Part shown: positions 50,620-51,809 of the stretch, piece after piece
Position numbering within the stretch: position 1 is the stretch's first letter
Layout of the letters: every line of letters starts with the position of its first letter
DNA from: Candidatus Brocadiaceae bacterium
GTDB lineage: Bacteria; Planctomycetota; Brocadiia; SM23-32
Length of the DNA stretch: 51,809 nt
Assembly: GCA_012728835.1 (NCBI GenBank)
Contig: JAAYEJ010000075.1
Span: forward strand, 1 to 51,809
Reading direction: 5' to 3'
The notes under the pieces: model-generated
Databases searched by the model: none
Seen by the model: only the letters and a program-made list of their open reading frames with translations
What the model was told of the DNA's origin: nothing
Made by a program: the position numbers and the translations under genes

Positions 50620-51462
50620 TCAGGGCCGGACGATCGCCCCGGCCAGGGTGTCGCAGGCCGCTTCCGTGGCCGCGAAGACGGCCGGTTCGGCCATGGCCCA
50701 GCGCCGCGGATGGCCCGCCTCCAGTTCCACCAGCCCGGCGGCGATGTCCGGGCCGATCCTGCGTCCGTCGGCGAGCTTGCCGACGAACCCGCACTTGAGC
50801 AGCAGGGGCAGCGCCCCGGCGAAGTCCCACAGCTTCAGCGCGCCCACGTAGGCGGCGTAGCGCCCCAGCAGCAGGTACGGGAGGGGCATCACGGCGCAGG
50901 CCAGCGCGTGCACGGGGTTCGGCAGGCGCAGCAGGCGGCGCTTGGCCACCGTCTGCGCCAGGGCGATCAGGGCGCCGTCGTCCCAGGCGCGGGGCCTCGG
51001 CTTCAGGGGGCGCAGGTCGACCGCGCCGCCTTCCGGGCAGCGCTCCGCGAAGAACACCGCGTCGCCGTCCGAGATGAACAGCTCGCCGGTCGGCGGCAGC
51101 AGGACGGCTCCCTCCCGGAGCACCCCGCCCTCCATCAGCCCGACGGAGATGCCCCAGGCCGGCACGTGGTGGGCGTACGATGCCGTGCCGTCGATGGGGT
51201 CCACCACCCAGGTGCGGCCGGCCAGGGCGCCGGCGACGTAGTCCTCGCCGTGCCGGCCGACCGTCTCCTCGCCGATCATGTAGACGCCGGCCGGCGGATC
51301 GTCCAGCGCCTCGGCCATGCGGTCCTCGATGGCACGGTCGGCCGCCGTGACCAGGGACCGGTCGGCCTTCAGTTCGCGCTGCGGATCGTCGTAGAAGCGC
51401 AGGGCGATCCGCGCGCAGTCCCGCAGCAGATCGACGACGGCGTCCCTGTCCCAGTTCGCCAT
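50620..51462 (-). CDS. Inositol-monophosphatase-family phosphatase
   Basis: Encodes 280 aa of the Mg2+-dependent, lithium-sensitive phosphatase superfamily (inositol monophosphatase, fructose-bisphosphatase, CysQ, HisN). Metal-site motifs: GEET (64-67), VVDPIDGTASY (86-96) and LWDFAGALPLL near 215. The loops do not tell which substrate is used; histidinol phosphate, inositol phosphate or PAP are all possible, and PAP would fit with cysDN elsewhere in the window, but that is speculation. ATG at 51462 with GGAGG 11 bp upstream. Confidence 0.9.
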   Translation of the reverse strand: MANWDRDAVVDLLRDCARIALRFYDDPQRELKADRSLVTAADRAIEDRMAEALDDPPAGVYMIGEETVGRHGEDYVAGALAGRTWVVDPIDGTASYAHHVPAWGISVGLMEGGVLREGAVLLPPTGELFISDGDAVFFAERCPEGGAVDLRPLKPRPRAWDDGALIALAQTVAKRRLLRLPNPVHALACAVMPLPYLLLGRYAAYVGALKLWDFAGALPLLLKCGFVGKLADGRRIGPDIAAGLVELEAGHPRRWAMAEPAVFAATEAACDTLAGAIVRP

Positions 51463-51588
51463 GGCGTGGGCAGCCTCCGGGGGGCGTTCGACAGTGCACT
51501 GTGTTTCGTTGCGTGTCCGCGCGGCGCGGGAGCCGTGGCACCGGGCGGACATGTCATTCCGGAGCCGTCGCGCAGTTCCGATGGCCGG

Positions 51589-51594
51589 ATTATA
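51589..51594 (-). promoter_or_regulatory. -10 element of the IMPase-GH10 operon
   Basis: Perfect minus-strand TATAAT (51594-51589); the -35 position is GC-rich and poor. Leader about 120 nt. Confidence 0.4.
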
Positions 51595-51619
51595 CACCAT
51601 GTTGGGGCGTCGCCGGCGG

Positions 51620-51680
51620 GCATGGACATACGCGGGCGCATACAGACGCACACGGACGCACACCGGCGGGCACCGACGGA
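51620..51680. repeat. Short ACGCACACGGACGCAC-type tract
   Basis: Degenerate 6-10-bp units (CAGACGCACACGGACGCACA) related to the minisatellite at 45551-45740. As at trpBA, it begins directly upstream of a minus-strand promoter region. Confidence 0.6.
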
Positions 51681-51688
51681 GCGTGCCG

Positions 51689-51809
51689 GTGGAGGGCCGC
51701 GCTCGGTCGCGGCCGGGGATGGCAGGCAGCCGGTGATTGCAGGAGCGGGCACGACGGAGCGTGCCCCTCCAGCGGCGTGAACCGTCCGTGCAAGTGGAGG
51801 GCCGCGCTC
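51689..51809. repeat. Direct repeats at the window end
   Basis: GTGGAGGGCCGCGCTC occurs at 51689-51704 and 51794-51809, the second cut by the window edge, and GACGGAGCGTGCC occurs near 51675 and 51755. This looks like the start of a further interspersed or tandem repeat block; no gene seen. Confidence 0.6.

Noticed and set aside
47407-51780. 1457-codon open frame on the plus strand
   Set aside because: Runs across nadE, GH10 and IMPase genes on the opposite strand without any domain; a GC-bias shadow.

Overview
This window is about 51.8 kb of GC-rich bacterial chromosome with 42 supported protein genes and no rRNA, tRNA or CRISPR that I can see. The content suggests an uncultured member of the Planctomycetota or a close PVC relative: Ser/Thr kinases with zinc-ribbon, FHA or WD40-like parts, a URO-D-like COG0407 protein, a cytosolic GH10 enzyme, a DUF3352-like secreted protein with a pilin-like tail, and a GldA/GldF/GldG/DUF4340 export operon. 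The phylum call is inference from gene content only. Several intergenic regions carry sigma70-type hexamers close to consensus (for example TTGACA-N17-TATAAT at 9578-9606).

Left part (1-25.7 kb). A ParB-like orphan sits beside a possible IS remnant. A minus-strand cysD-cysN-phosphodiesterase operon is divergent from an ECF sigma/anti-sigma pair; a 19-bp-period palindrome array and a sigmaE-like promoter lie between them. Then come a minus-strand operon (unknown 145-aa protein, HPRT-like, ROK kinase, metallophosphoesterase, 99-aa protein), a secreted protein with its own promoter, and a six-gene operon (ABC ATPase, polytopic protein, permease, GldG-like, DUF4340, WaaP-like tandem kinase). WrbA, a URO-D-like protein, ArgJ and a large TPR protein follow.

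Centre (25.7-36 kb, plus strand). An IspH-UbiA fusion is followed by a four-gene signalling cassette behind one promoter: pseudokinase-FHA, active kinase, FHA-pseudokinase and a lone FHA protein. A sorbose-phosphate-reductase-like dehydrogenase is coupled to mnmE. The last 86 bp of mnmE are duplicated 1.65 kb downstream, and between the copies lies a seven-unit array of hairpin-rich repeats. The arrangement resembles the scar of an element that integrated at the mnmE 3' end, the same target used by SGI1-type islands.

Right part (36-51.8 kb). The conserved block DUF2344-RNase G/E-L21-L27-Obg is followed upstream by a 1036-aa zinc-ribbon/kinase/WD40 protein, then trpBA, a NupC-type nucleoside transporter, NAD synthetase, a GH10 enzyme and an inositol-monophosphatase-family protein. 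Minisatellite tracts built from ACGGACGCAC-like words lie immediately upstream of both the trpBA promoter and the likely promoter of the IMPase/GH10 genes.
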